Source: Yersinia proxima
GTDB lineage: Bacteria; Pseudomonadota; Gammaproteobacteria; Enterobacterales; Enterobacteriaceae
NCBI RefSeq assembly: GCF_902170785.1
Contig: NZ_CABHYG010000016.1
Coordinates: forward strand, 62,001 to 126,000
Length of the DNA stretch: 64,000 bases
Direction of reading: 5' to 3'
Position 1 is the first letter of the stretch. Each line of letters starts with the position of its first letter. Positions 56,518 to 64,000 of the stretch are shown in pieces. Made by a program: the position numbers and the translations under genes. The notes beneath the pieces were generated by a model. The model was not told the DNA's origin, did no database searches, and was given only the letters and a program-made list of their open reading frames with translations.

Positions 56518-57906
56518 TTAATTACTCATATTACTTTTAGGTATGTCAGAAAAGATTTGAGAAAGACGCTCGCTGGCCTCTTCATAACTACTGCTCTCAT
56601 AAATAGCTTGCTGTAAATATGCCTCCATATCGGGATATAAACGGATGGCTTTATCCAGCAGAGGGTCTGTACCAGCTGCGTATGCGCCAACACTGACGAG
56701 ATCACGATTGCGCTGATAAGTTGAAAGTAACTGTTTGAACGTCTGAACTTTCTTGTAATGGACTTGGTCAATCAACTCCGTCATAGCCCGGCTAATGGAT
56801 GCTTCAATATCAATTGCCGGATAATGTCCAGATTCTGCCAGCCGCCGCGACAGAACAATGTGTCCATCAAGAATGGCTCGGGCGGAATCAGCAATCGGGT
56901 CTTGTTGATCGTCACCTTCGGTTAGCACGGTATAAAATGCCGTGATCGATCCCCCCTCTTTAACGCCATTACCCGCACGCTCCACCAGCGCGGGCAATTT
57001 TGCAAATACCGACGGCGGATAGCCTTTGGTTGCGGGCGGCTCACCGATGGCCAGAGCGATTTCACGCTGGGCCATCGCATAACGCGTTAGTGAATCCATG
57101 ATGAGCAGCACATCCATGCCCTGATCGCGGAAATCCTCTGCAATACGGGTAGCGTATACCGCTCCCTGCATACGCAATATCGGTGAGACATCAGCGGGTG
57201 CGGCAATAACCACCGAGCGGCTACGCCCCTCTTCGCCCAAAATATTCTCGATAAAATCTTTAACTTCTCGACCACGTTCACCAATCAGCCCGACCACAAT
57301 GACATCAGCTTTGGTATAACGCGCCATCATGCCCAGCAGCACACTTTTACCCACGCCGGAGCCAGCAAACAGCCCCATACGTTGGCCCCGCCCTACCGTT
57401 AACAGGCCGTTGATGGCTCTGACACCAACATCCAATACATGCTTAATGGGGTCACGTAATAAAGGATTGACTGGCGGGGTAAACAACGGCGCATGCTTGA
57501 CGCAACCTGGCGGAGGCAACCCATCAAGTGGCCGCGCACTGGCGTCCAATACCCGACCTAAAAGCTCCAGTCCTAGCGGGAGCTGCTTACCTTTGACGAT
57601 ATCGGCCCCACTCCCCAGCGCATAAACTCGCGCTCCCGGCAAAATGCCGTCGACATTTTCGAGTGGCATCAAATAGAGAATTTCGCCATTAAAACCAACA
57701 ACTTCACTTTCAACTTTATCAACACCATGACCGGTATGTCGCTCGACAATACAGAGCGTGCCGATAGGCAGTTTTAACCCAACGGCTTCCATCACCAACC
57801 CGGTGGCACGAGTTAACTTGCCATACTGTTGAAAGGGGGGCAGCGAACTGATTAATTTCTCTTTTCTATCAATTACTTCCAACCAATTTTTCAGGCGCAT
57901 CGTCAT
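56518..57906 (-). CDS. fliI: Flagellum-specific ATPase FliI
   Basis: Hexameric ATPase of the export apparatus. It has 462 residues from ATG 57906 (E. coli 457). Walker A is [13 protein letters not shown], the catalytic region [15 protein letters not shown] is present, and Walker B is [19 protein letters not shown]. The ATG overlaps the fliH stop as ATGA, so the longer in-frame start is rejected. Confidence 0.97.
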   Translation of the reverse strand: MTMRLKNWLEVIDRKEKLISSLPPFQQYGKLTRATGLVMEAVGLKLPIGTLCIVERHTGHGVDKVESEVVGFNGEILYLMPLENVDGILPGARVYALGSGADIVKGKQLPLGLELLGRVLDASARPLDGLPPPGCVKHAPLFTPPVNPLLRDPIKHVLDVGVRAINGLLTVGRGQRMGLFAGSGVGKSVLLGMMARYTKADVIVVGLIGERGREVKDFIENILGEEGRSRSVVIAAPADVSPILRMQGAVYATRIAEDFRDQGMDVLLIMDSLTRYAMAQREIALAIGEPPATKGYPPSVFAKLPALVERAGNGVKEGGSITAFYTVLTEGDDQQDPIADSARAILDGHIVLSRRLAESGHYPAIDIEASISRAMTELIDQVHYKKVQTFKQLLSTYQRNRDLVSVGAYAAGTDPLLDKAIRLYPDMEAYLQQAIYESSSYEEASERLSQIFSDIPKSNMSN

Positions 57907-58616
57907 GTTGGGTAATCCTCGCGCCCAAGCTCGCATAATGCTTGCCAGCGCGAGGTTATCGTGGCATCAAATTCACCTTCCGCCGAAGTTATGCGGCAAC
58001 CACCGGGTAAAATCTGTGCATCTTCGCGCAGTTCCCATCCCAATGATTCCAACGACTTACCGACATTCTGTTCAACTATTTCAATGTCAGCCGGATTGAC
58101 CCATAACTGCGCATTTTCTTTAAATAGTGTTTCTTCTTGCAGCAATTGCTGAATTTTCTCCAGCAATACCGCGTTATCACAAACAATGTTCCGGCCCAGA
58201 ATAGAACGGGCTGCGGTCAGGGATAGCTGCACTAAACGGGATGGAATCACACTGTCGAGGTTATCCAATGCGACGCTAAATTCTTCCAGCAACTGAGAGA
58301 AACGCTCACCTGTCTCGCGCTGTTGATCATTAGCTTCTGTAAGTCCCTGTTCGAAACCTTCCTTTTGCCCTTGGCTAAACCCTGCCTCATAACCCTGTTT
58401 TTTTCCTTCTTCGACGCCGCGAGTCTGACCTTGGGCGAACCCTTTTTGTTCTGCTTGCTGACGCAGGCGCGATAACTCGGCCTGTAGCAATTCATCAGAC
58501 TGATAGGCTCCTGAGGATTCGACAATCTCGTGTTCAGGCTGGGCGAAATCATCCAGTAGATTCTGAGGCTGCCAATCCTGCCAATCGAGTTTTTGGTCAC
58601 GATCAAACATAGGCAT
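57903..58616 (-). CDS. fliH: Flagellar assembly protein FliH
   Basis: Negative regulator and anchor of FliI. It has 237 residues from ATG 58616, with GGGGGAAG upstream (E. coli 228). The middle has the GxxxG-type repeats typical of FliH ([34 protein letters not shown]). The C-terminal domain ends LGREDYPT. A start at 58610 is also possible. It overlaps the end of fliG by 14 bases. Confidence 0.93.
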   Translation of the reverse strand: MPMFDRDQKLDWQDWQPQNLLDDFAQPEHEIVESSGAYQSDELLQAELSRLRQQAEQKGFAQGQTRGVEEGKKQGYEAGFSQGQKEGFEQGLTEANDQQRETGERFSQLLEEFSVALDNLDSVIPSRLVQLSLTAARSILGRNIVCDNAVLLEKIQQLLQEETLFKENAQLWVNPADIEIVEQNVGKSLESLGWELREDAQILPGGCRITSAEGEFDATITSRWQALCELGREDYPT

Positions 58617-59589
58617 CGTCGCTTCCCCCAATAACCACTTCGCCCGACTCGGCTAAACGTCTAACAATCAACAGGATACTCTTCTGCTCAGCTTCTACCT
58701 GAGACATACGTACCGGGCCGCGAGAGCTAAGATCTTCCATCATGATATCGGCCTGACGTCGCGACATATTGCGGAAGAACTTATCGCGCAATGGTGCTTC
58801 AGCCCCTTTAAGAGCAATGATGAGTGATTCATTTTCGATTTCCTGCAGAATGCGCTGGATACTGCGGTCTTCAATTTCGACCAGATTTTCGAACAAGAAC
58901 ATTTCATCAATGATTTTCTGTGCCAGTTCCTGGTCAAACTCGCGCACTGCCTCAATTGCTGCCTCTTCCTGTTGTGTTTTCATCAGGTTGAGAATTTCTG
59001 CCGCCGGACGTACCCCACCCATTTTGCTGCGTTTCAGGTTCTGCCCGTGCAATAGAGAGCTCAGCACTTCGGTCAGCTCTTGTAGTGCTGCTGGCTGCAC
59101 CCCACCAAAGGTGGCGATACGCAGCATGATGTCATTACGTTCGCGATCATCAAATTTACTCAGGACATCAGCAGCTTGCCCACGTTTCAAGTGGACAAGG
59201 ATAGTGGCAATAATTTGCGGATGTTCGTCGCGGATAAGATCGAATGCGGCCTGAGGCTCCATAAAATTCAGTGTCTCAATACCATTCGCGCCATTTTGCG
59301 TATCCAGTAAGTCTTCCAGCAAACTTGAGGCCCGCTCTTCACCCAGCGCTTTCACCAGAACACTGCGCAGATAGTCATTGGTATTCACACTCAGCGCAGC
59401 ATATTCACTGGAGTCACGCTGGAACTCTTTAAGCACAGTGGCAAGCTGCTCATGGGTAAACCCCCCCATATTGACCATCGCGGCACTAATTTGTTTGACC
59501 TCGTGGGTATTGAGGTGTTTGAACACCTCAGCAGCCAGCCCATCACCGAGTGTCAACATGACAATCGCACTTTTCTCAGAGGCATTCAT
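58603..59589 (-). CDS. fliG: Flagellar motor switch protein FliG
   Basis: Rotor protein that takes torque from the stator. It has 328 residues (E. coli 331). The middle domain contains [20 protein letters not shown] with the EHPQ FliM-binding motif. The C-terminal torque helix holds [20 protein letters not shown] and the charged residues of [16 protein letters not shown]. Strongly similar to E. coli FliG. Two bases after fliF. Confidence 0.97.
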   Translation of the reverse strand: MNASEKSAIVMLTLGDGLAAEVFKHLNTHEVKQISAAMVNMGGFTHEQLATVLKEFQRDSSEYAALSVNTNDYLRSVLVKALGEERASSLLEDLLDTQNGANGIETLNFMEPQAAFDLIRDEHPQIIATILVHLKRGQAADVLSKFDDRERNDIMLRIATFGGVQPAALQELTEVLSSLLHGQNLKRSKMGGVRPAAEILNLMKTQQEEAAIEAVREFDQELAQKIIDEMFLFENLVEIEDRSIQRILQEIENESLIIALKGAEAPLRDKFFRNMSRRQADIMMEDLSSRGPVRMSQVEAEQKSILLIVRRLAESGEVVIGGSDDAYV

Positions 59590-59591
59590 GA

Positions 59592-61289
59592 TTACTTCAG
59601 GTCCTTATTCATCCACTGGCGAATGACCAGAGCAATAACCCGTGGTTCCTGCTCCGCCAGTTCTCGCAGATTCTGCGTATTAAGTTCAGCTTCGACGCGC
59701 TGCTCAGCTTTGGCTCTTGCACCACTTTCAGCTTTACGTTTGCTGGCATCCAGTTCGGCCTGACGGGCTTCTTTCTCTAACTCCAGTCGGGCCAGAATCA
59801 GTTCCTGATTTCTCAACCAGGCAGGTTGAATCGCCTTACGCCAGAGGAACCATGCAACTATGGCCACCAACAGATAACGGCCTGCCGCCATCAGCAAATT
59901 GATGAACCCATCTTGTTTCCAGAATGGTGGTGCGGCCTCTTCTTCCACGGTACTGAAAGGAGAATTCACGATATTGAGCGTGTCACCACGAGTAGCGGAG
60001 AAGCCGATCGCTTCTTTAACCAGCGCGTTGATTTGTTCCATCTGCTCTTTAGGTAACGCAGCCGGTTGCCCCTCGGCTGCTGGCAGATAGTTGATAACTA
60101 CCGCGACGGAGAGCCGCTCGATACTGCCAGTACTGCGCTTGATATGAGTTAGCGTTCTATCCAATTCATAATTGGTGGTGTTATCTCGACGATTATTGAA
60201 CGGCGTTGGCGTTGCCGCAGTTCCGGCAGCATTTGTTCCTGTTGCTCCAGGTGTTGCCGGTGTTGCCCCGGCAGTCGCTGGCGTCGTGGCTGGAGGTTGA
60301 GTAATGGGCGCTGTCGCAGGCACTGGAGGCTGATTGCTCAATGCGCCTGGTACTCCACCTACTCCATTCTTACTGCCCTGCTCTGAATCACTGGACTGAC
60401 GGCTGCGGATCGACATTCGATCCGGTGCAGTATTAGGCTGGAATTGTTCAGCAGTTTGCTCATGGAGGGTAAAATCAAGTTGTGCCGTAACCTGTGCTTT
60501 AACGTTATTACGCCCAACAATTGGCGCAAGGATCGATTGGATTCGCTGCTGGAAATCTGCTTCAACTTCACTGGTAAACTTAAGCTGTGAGGTTTGAATA
60601 GCCTGACCACCCCGTTGGGTTAGCAGGCGGCCATTTTGATCCACAATCGTGACATCATCGGCATTTAACCCTGGTACTGCACTGGCGATAAGATATGTGA
60701 TAGCGCTGACTTGTCCGCTTTCCAGCGTACGCCCGCTATTCATGTTGACGGTAACGGATGCAGAGGGCTGCTTCTGCTCGCGGACAAACATTGAAGGCTT
60801 AGGTATCGCCAAATGCACACGCGCACTGGTCACTGGCCCCAGAGTTTCAATGGTGCGAGACAGCTCGCCTTCCAACGCGCGTTGGAAATTAACCTGTTCG
60901 CTAAATTGGCTAATGCCAAATTTTTCCTGATCTAATAATTCAAAACCAACAGCCCCCCCTTTAGGTAACCCGAGTTGAGCCAGTTTAAGGCGTGCTTCAT
61001 AAACGTTATCGGCCGGGACCATAATGGCACCACCCCGATCATCAAAACGATAAGGCACGTTCATTTGTGCCAATTGTGCAACGATGGCTCCGCCATCCTG
61101 ATCAGTTATATTGCTGTACAAGACCCGATAGTCTGGTGATTTAGCCCAAAATAATAGCGAGATAATAAGCGTTATAGCCACTGAACCGCAGATGAGTAAA
61201 ACAATTTTAGGACTAGAACGAATACGTTCTAATGCTGCCATTAAATTAGCTGTATTTTTGTTTCTGATATCGTTTGTCGTGGCATTCAT
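59592..61289 (-). CDS. fliF: Flagellar MS-ring protein FliF
   Basis: Forms the MS ring, the base of the whole flagellum. It has 565 residues from ATG 61289, with AGGA upstream (E. coli 552). Two membrane segments (near 30-50 and near 435-455), ring-building motifs ([37 protein letters not shown]) and a Pro/Ala/Thr-rich loop (about residues 310-365). The C-terminal FliG-binding helix is [20 protein letters not shown]. An upstream in-frame start at 61349 is not supported. Confidence 0.96.
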   Translation of the reverse strand: MNATTNDIRNKNTANLMAALERIRSSPKIVLLICGSVAITLIISLLFWAKSPDYRVLYSNITDQDGGAIVAQLAQMNVPYRFDDRGGAIMVPADNVYEARLKLAQLGLPKGGAVGFELLDQEKFGISQFSEQVNFQRALEGELSRTIETLGPVTSARVHLAIPKPSMFVREQKQPSASVTVNMNSGRTLESGQVSAITYLIASAVPGLNADDVTIVDQNGRLLTQRGGQAIQTSQLKFTSEVEADFQQRIQSILAPIVGRNNVKAQVTAQLDFTLHEQTAEQFQPNTAPDRMSIRSRQSSDSEQGSKNGVGGVPGALSNQPPVPATAPITQPPATTPATAGATPATPGATGTNAAGTAATPTPFNNRRDNTTNYELDRTLTHIKRSTGSIERLSVAVVINYLPAAEGQPAALPKEQMEQINALVKEAIGFSATRGDTLNIVNSPFSTVEEEAAPPFWKQDGFINLLMAAGRYLLVAIVAWFLWRKAIQPAWLRNQELILARLELEKEARQAELDASKRKAESGARAKAEQRVEAELNTQNLRELAEQEPRVIALVIRQWMNKDLK

Positions 61290-61438
61290 GCCGTAGTCCT
61301 GTAGAAAATATAAATGACGCAATGTAGGCGTATTATTGCGAATCAGCACTCCGGTTTACGGGGATGAGAAACGAAGCGGTAAATACACAGACAGAATTCC
61401 AGTCGCGTATTATCTTCTAATTGAGTTTTTTTTAAGTA

Positions 61439-61470
61439 CCGATAAGCTGAAACTTCTGTCAGCTTATCGG
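61439..61470. promoter_or_regulatory. Perfect palindrome between fliF and fliE
   Basis: CCGATAAGCTGA (61439-61450), loop AACTTCTG, TCAGCTTATCGG (61459-61470). Both arms include CCGATAA, which equals seven bases of the sigma-28 -10 consensus GCCGATAA, pointing outward in each direction. No convincing -35 (TAAAGTTT) was found at the right distance. It may be an operator, a transcript hairpin or paired promoter parts. Confidence 0.5.
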
Positions 61471-61576
61471 ATTATTTTATTTGTAAAATGTCATGTTAGG
61501 CTACAGTTATTAAATAGCGATTATTAAATATCAAGTTCGGCAAAATATTAATCATGCCGATATAAAGGAAATACTG

Positions 61577-61912
61577 ATGTCTATTCAAGCGATAAGGGGA
61601 GTCCTGGAGCAAATTGATTTTCAGGCTCAGCAAACTTCCGCCCCCCAAAGATCCCCATTAATTTCAGATCGTCAAAACGTCGAAAAGCCATTACAATTTT
61701 CTGACATATTATTTAATAGTGTTAACAGTATTAACGCTATGCAAACACAAGCTAAAACTCAATCACAAGATTATATGACAGGTGCCACCGATATTGGGCT
61801 TAATGACGTCATGGTCTCATTGCAAAAATCATCTCTGGCGTTAAATCTCGGGGTTCAGGTACGTAATAAATTAGTCAGTGCATATCAGGATGTCATGAAT
61901 ATGTCCGTATAA
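61577..61912 (+). CDS. fliE: Flagellar hook-basal body protein FliE
   Basis: Links the MS ring to the rod. It has 111 residues (E. coli 104). The C-terminus GLNDVMVSLQKSSLALNLGV followed by QVRNKLVSAYQDVMNMSV is characteristic. ATG 61577 follows AAAGGAAA. In E. coli fliE stands alone, but here cheR, cheB and cheY follow in the same direction. Confidence 0.96.
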   Translation: MSIQAIRGVLEQIDFQAQQTSAPQRSPLISDRQNVEKPLQFSDILFNSVNSINAMQTQAKTQSQDYMTGATDIGLNDVMVSLQKSSLALNLGVQVRNKLVSAYQDVMNMSV

Positions 61913-62010
61913 CTTCTTTAATACATCGTTTAATAATAAACACCTCAAGCTACAGATTGGCAAGAATTATCAATGTTACATGTCGCAAGGATAGCTTGTA
62001 TCAGTGACAT

Positions 62011-62862
62011 TTGCGAAATTCAAAATCGAGTAATCAAAAATTGCGTATTCAGGCAGAACTTTCTGATAGAGATTTACAAAAGATCAGCGAGTTAATATAT
62101 CAACGCGCGGGAATCGTATTAACTGAACAGAAACGCGACATGGTTTATAACCGCCTTTCCCGGCGATTACGAGATCTTAAGCTCACCAGTTTCACTGATT
62201 ATGTGAAGCAACTTGAGTTAAATCAAAATAGTCATGAGTGGCAGTCTTTTATTAATGCACTCACTACAAATCTGACATCATTTTTTCGGGAGTCATATCA
62301 CTTCCCGATTCTGGCTGAACATGCCAGCACCAGAACAGGAAATTACACCGTATGGTGTACTGCTGCCTCCACCGGGGAAGAGGCATGTTCTATTGCCATG
62401 ACATTGGATGAAACACTAGGTCGTAGCATTGCAGGCCCAAGAGTATGGGCAACAGATATAGACACTGAGGTTTTAGAAAAAGCTAATAATGCCGTTTACC
62501 GCTTATCTGACCTTGATAGCCTGACCCCAGAGCAAAAAAGGCAATATTTCATGCGTGGAACAGGCGCACAAGAAAATCTGGTGAAAGTCAGGAAAGAACT
62601 GCTGTCGAGTATTCGCTATCAGCAGCTCAATTTACTTGACGCAAATTGGGACGTGCCTGCCCCTTTTGACGCCATTTTCTGCCGAAATGTCATGATTTAT
62701 TTTGATCAAAAAACGCAAGAAAAACTGATGCAACGCTTTGCCAGAATGCTGAAACCGGGAGGCATTCTATTCGCCGGACATTCTGAACATTTTAGCAATA
62801 TGAATGGGCCGTTCCGTCTGCGTGGTCAATCGGTTTATCACCTGGCTCAAGAGATATTATGA
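62011..62862 (+). CDS. cheR: Chemotaxis protein methyltransferase CheR
   Basis: SAM-dependent methyltransferase that modifies receptor glutamates. It has 283 residues from TTG 62011; no in-frame ATG stands near the conserved N-terminus, so this non-ATG start is the best guess. The N-terminal helical domain ([20 protein letters not shown]) and the catalytic domain ([15 protein letters not shown] for [26 protein letters not shown]) match E. coli CheR. It overlaps cheB by four bases. Confidence 0.93.
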   Translation: MRNSKSSNQKLRIQAELSDRDLQKISELIYQRAGIVLTEQKRDMVYNRLSRRLRDLKLTSFTDYVKQLELNQNSHEWQSFINALTTNLTSFFRESYHFPILAEHASTRTGNYTVWCTAASTGEEACSIAMTLDETLGRSIAGPRVWATDIDTEVLEKANNAVYRLSDLDSLTPEQKRQYFMRGTGAQENLVKVRKELLSSIRYQQLNLLDANWDVPAPFDAIFCRNVMIYFDQKTQEKLMQRFARMLKPGGILFAGHSEHFSNMNGPFRLRGQSVYHLAQEIL

Positions 62863-63905
62863 AAAAGATAAGAGTACTCTGTGTTGACGATTCTGCGCTA
62901 ATACGCAGCATCATGAGCGATATTGTTAACCATCAGCCTGATATGGAAATGGTAGCAACTGCACCCGACCCGATTATTGCCAGGGATTTGATCAAGCTAT
63001 ACAACCCTGACGTATTGACGCTGGATGTAGAAATGCCGCGTATGGATGGTCTGGATTTTCTGGAACGTCTGATGCGTCTTCGCCCTATGCCGGTCATTAT
63101 GATCTCTTCGCTGACCGGCAAAGGGTCGGAGATAACACTGAGTGCTCTGGAGTTGGGTGCGGTCGATTTTGTCACTAAACCGCAAATGGGCCTTAAAGAC
63201 GGAATGATGCAATATGTTGAAGTTATTGCAGAAAAAATCCGTATGGCTTCAAAGGTACAGGTGAAACGTGGCGATAAACTGGCTGTCGCCCCCAAAACGC
63301 TCACCAGCCCACTGGTTGGCAGTGAAAAAATCATTGCCATTGGTTCTTCTACCGGAGGAACCGAGGCTTTGCGGCAAGTTTTAATTCCAATGCCACTGAC
63401 CAGTCCGGGCATTGTCATCACGCAACATATGCCACCAGGATTTACGCGTTCTTTCGCTGATCGCCTCAACAGTCTTTGCCAAATCGCAGTCAAAGAGGCC
63501 GAAGATAATGATCGCGTATTACCTGGACATGCTTATATCGCACCCGGTGATCTGCATATGGAGCTTATCCGCAGTGGCGCGAATTATCATATAAAACTGA
63601 ATAAATCCCCCCCGGTCAACCGCCACCGTCCGGCGGTCGATGTGCTATTCAAATCTGTCGCCAAATCCGCAGGAAAGAATGCTGTCGGCGCTATTTTAAC
63701 TGGCATGGGCAGTGATGGTGCTAAAGGGCTATTAGATATGCGCAATGCAGGTGCTCATACTCTGGCCCAAAGTGAGAAAAGCTGCGTGGTATTTGGTATG
63801 CCGCGTGAAGCTATCGCGTTAGGTGCTGCTTGCGAGATTGTCGATCTGCAAGATATCAGCCAACGCATACTCAATAGCATTGTCGGTCAGGCCCGCAGAA
63901 TTTAA
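62859..63905 (+). CDS. cheB: Chemotaxis response regulator and methylesterase CheB
   Basis: Removes methyl groups from receptors and deamidates Gln. It has 348 residues (E. coli 349). The receiver domain has the acidic pair DDSALIRS and phospho-acceptor Asp56 ([11 protein letters not shown]). The methylesterase domain has the catalytic Ser in [12 protein letters not shown], His in [10 protein letters not shown] and Asp in [14 protein letters not shown]. The start lies in an ATGA overlap with cheR. Confidence 0.97.
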   Translation: MKKIRVLCVDDSALIRSIMSDIVNHQPDMEMVATAPDPIIARDLIKLYNPDVLTLDVEMPRMDGLDFLERLMRLRPMPVIMISSLTGKGSEITLSALELGAVDFVTKPQMGLKDGMMQYVEVIAEKIRMASKVQVKRGDKLAVAPKTLTSPLVGSEKIIAIGSSTGGTEALRQVLIPMPLTSPGIVITQHMPPGFTRSFADRLNSLCQIAVKEAEDNDRVLPGHAYIAPGDLHMELIRSGANYHIKLNKSPPVNRHRPAVDVLFKSVAKSAGKNAVGAILTGMGSDGAKGLLDMRNAGAHTLAQSEKSCVVFGMPREAIALGAACEIVDLQDISQRILNSIVGQARRI

Positions 63906-63972
63906 CTCAATTCCTCTTTACGTTTATTAAGCACCCTTTATTGGGTGTATTTCATTTTCACAGGATAAAAAT

Positions 63973-64000
63973 ATGGTAGATAAAAATATACGCTTCTTGG
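63973..64000 (+). CDS. cheY: Start of CheY (cut by the window end)
   Basis: ATG 63973 with AGGA upstream encodes MVDKNIRFL before the sequence stops, close to the enteric CheY start MADKNLRFLVVDD. Position after cheB supports this. Only nine codons are visible. Confidence 0.75.

Noticed and set aside
58769-59254. 161-residue plus-strand frame within fliG
   Set aside because: Serine/arginine-rich antisense shadow of fliG without any domain.
1-64000. rRNA operon, prophage, integron or CRISPR array
   Set aside because: No matching sequence blocks, repeats or marker genes were seen.

Overview
The window is a piece of an enterobacterial chromosome and is best read as Yersinia, probably the Y. 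enterocolitica group. The evidence is gene content and order (nagE/nagBACD, asnB, met-leu-gln tRNA cluster, ubiF, miaB-ybeZYX-lnt, gltIJKL, leuS-lptE-holA-nadD-rsfS-rlmH-mrdAB-rlpA-dacA-ybeD-lipBA-tatE), proteins very close to their E. coli counterparts, and ERIC-type repeats of the Yersinia kind. The species call is an inference.

Region 1 (1-6.1 kb) is amino-sugar uptake and catabolism: nagE (cut by the window edge) divergent from nagB-nagA-nagC-nagD, with two NagC-type operators and a CRP site between them. Region 2 (6.4-9.0 kb) holds asnB and six tRNA genes (Met, Leu, Gln, Gln, Met, Gln) behind a strong promoter with a GC-rich discriminator. Region 3 (9.1-17 kb) holds ubiF, miaB, the ybeZ-ybeY-ybeX(corC)-lnt group and a PPOX-type flavoprotein. 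Region 4 (17.6-21 kb) is the glutamate/aspartate ABC transporter gltIJKL, with an ERIC element and a terminator inside the gltI-gltJ gap. Region 5 (21-36.3 kb) is the core block for leucyl-tRNA synthetase, LPS assembly (lptE), replication (holA), NAD synthesis (nadD), ribosome silencing and methylation (rsfS, rlmH), rod-shape and wall synthesis (mrdA, mrdB, rlpA, dacA), lipoylation (ybeD, lipB, lipA) and Tat export (tatE).

Region 6 (36.4-47.4 kb) is looser and more AT-rich, with mostly single-gene units: a MASE2-GGDEF diguanylate cyclase, crcB, cspE, a long cold-shock-domain protein, an RcsB-like regulator, an acyltransferase-3 protein, a PphA-like phosphatase, an Atm1-type ABC exporter, several very small ORFs, and a two-gene operon (45905-47317) of unknown function. 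The first protein of that operon shows a PD-(D/E)XK nuclease signature; it is the best candidate here for an undescribed system.

Region 7 (47.4-64 kb) has roxA, a methyl-accepting chemotaxis protein, and a complete fliF-fliR set on the minus strand divergent from fliE-cheR-cheB-cheY (cheY is cut by the window end). The order fliFGHIJKLMNOPQR matches the enteric class, but cheRBY directly behind fliE is not the E. coli arrangement. The set may therefore be an additional flagellar locus rather than the standard one. No rRNA, IS element, integrase or CRISPR array was recognised.
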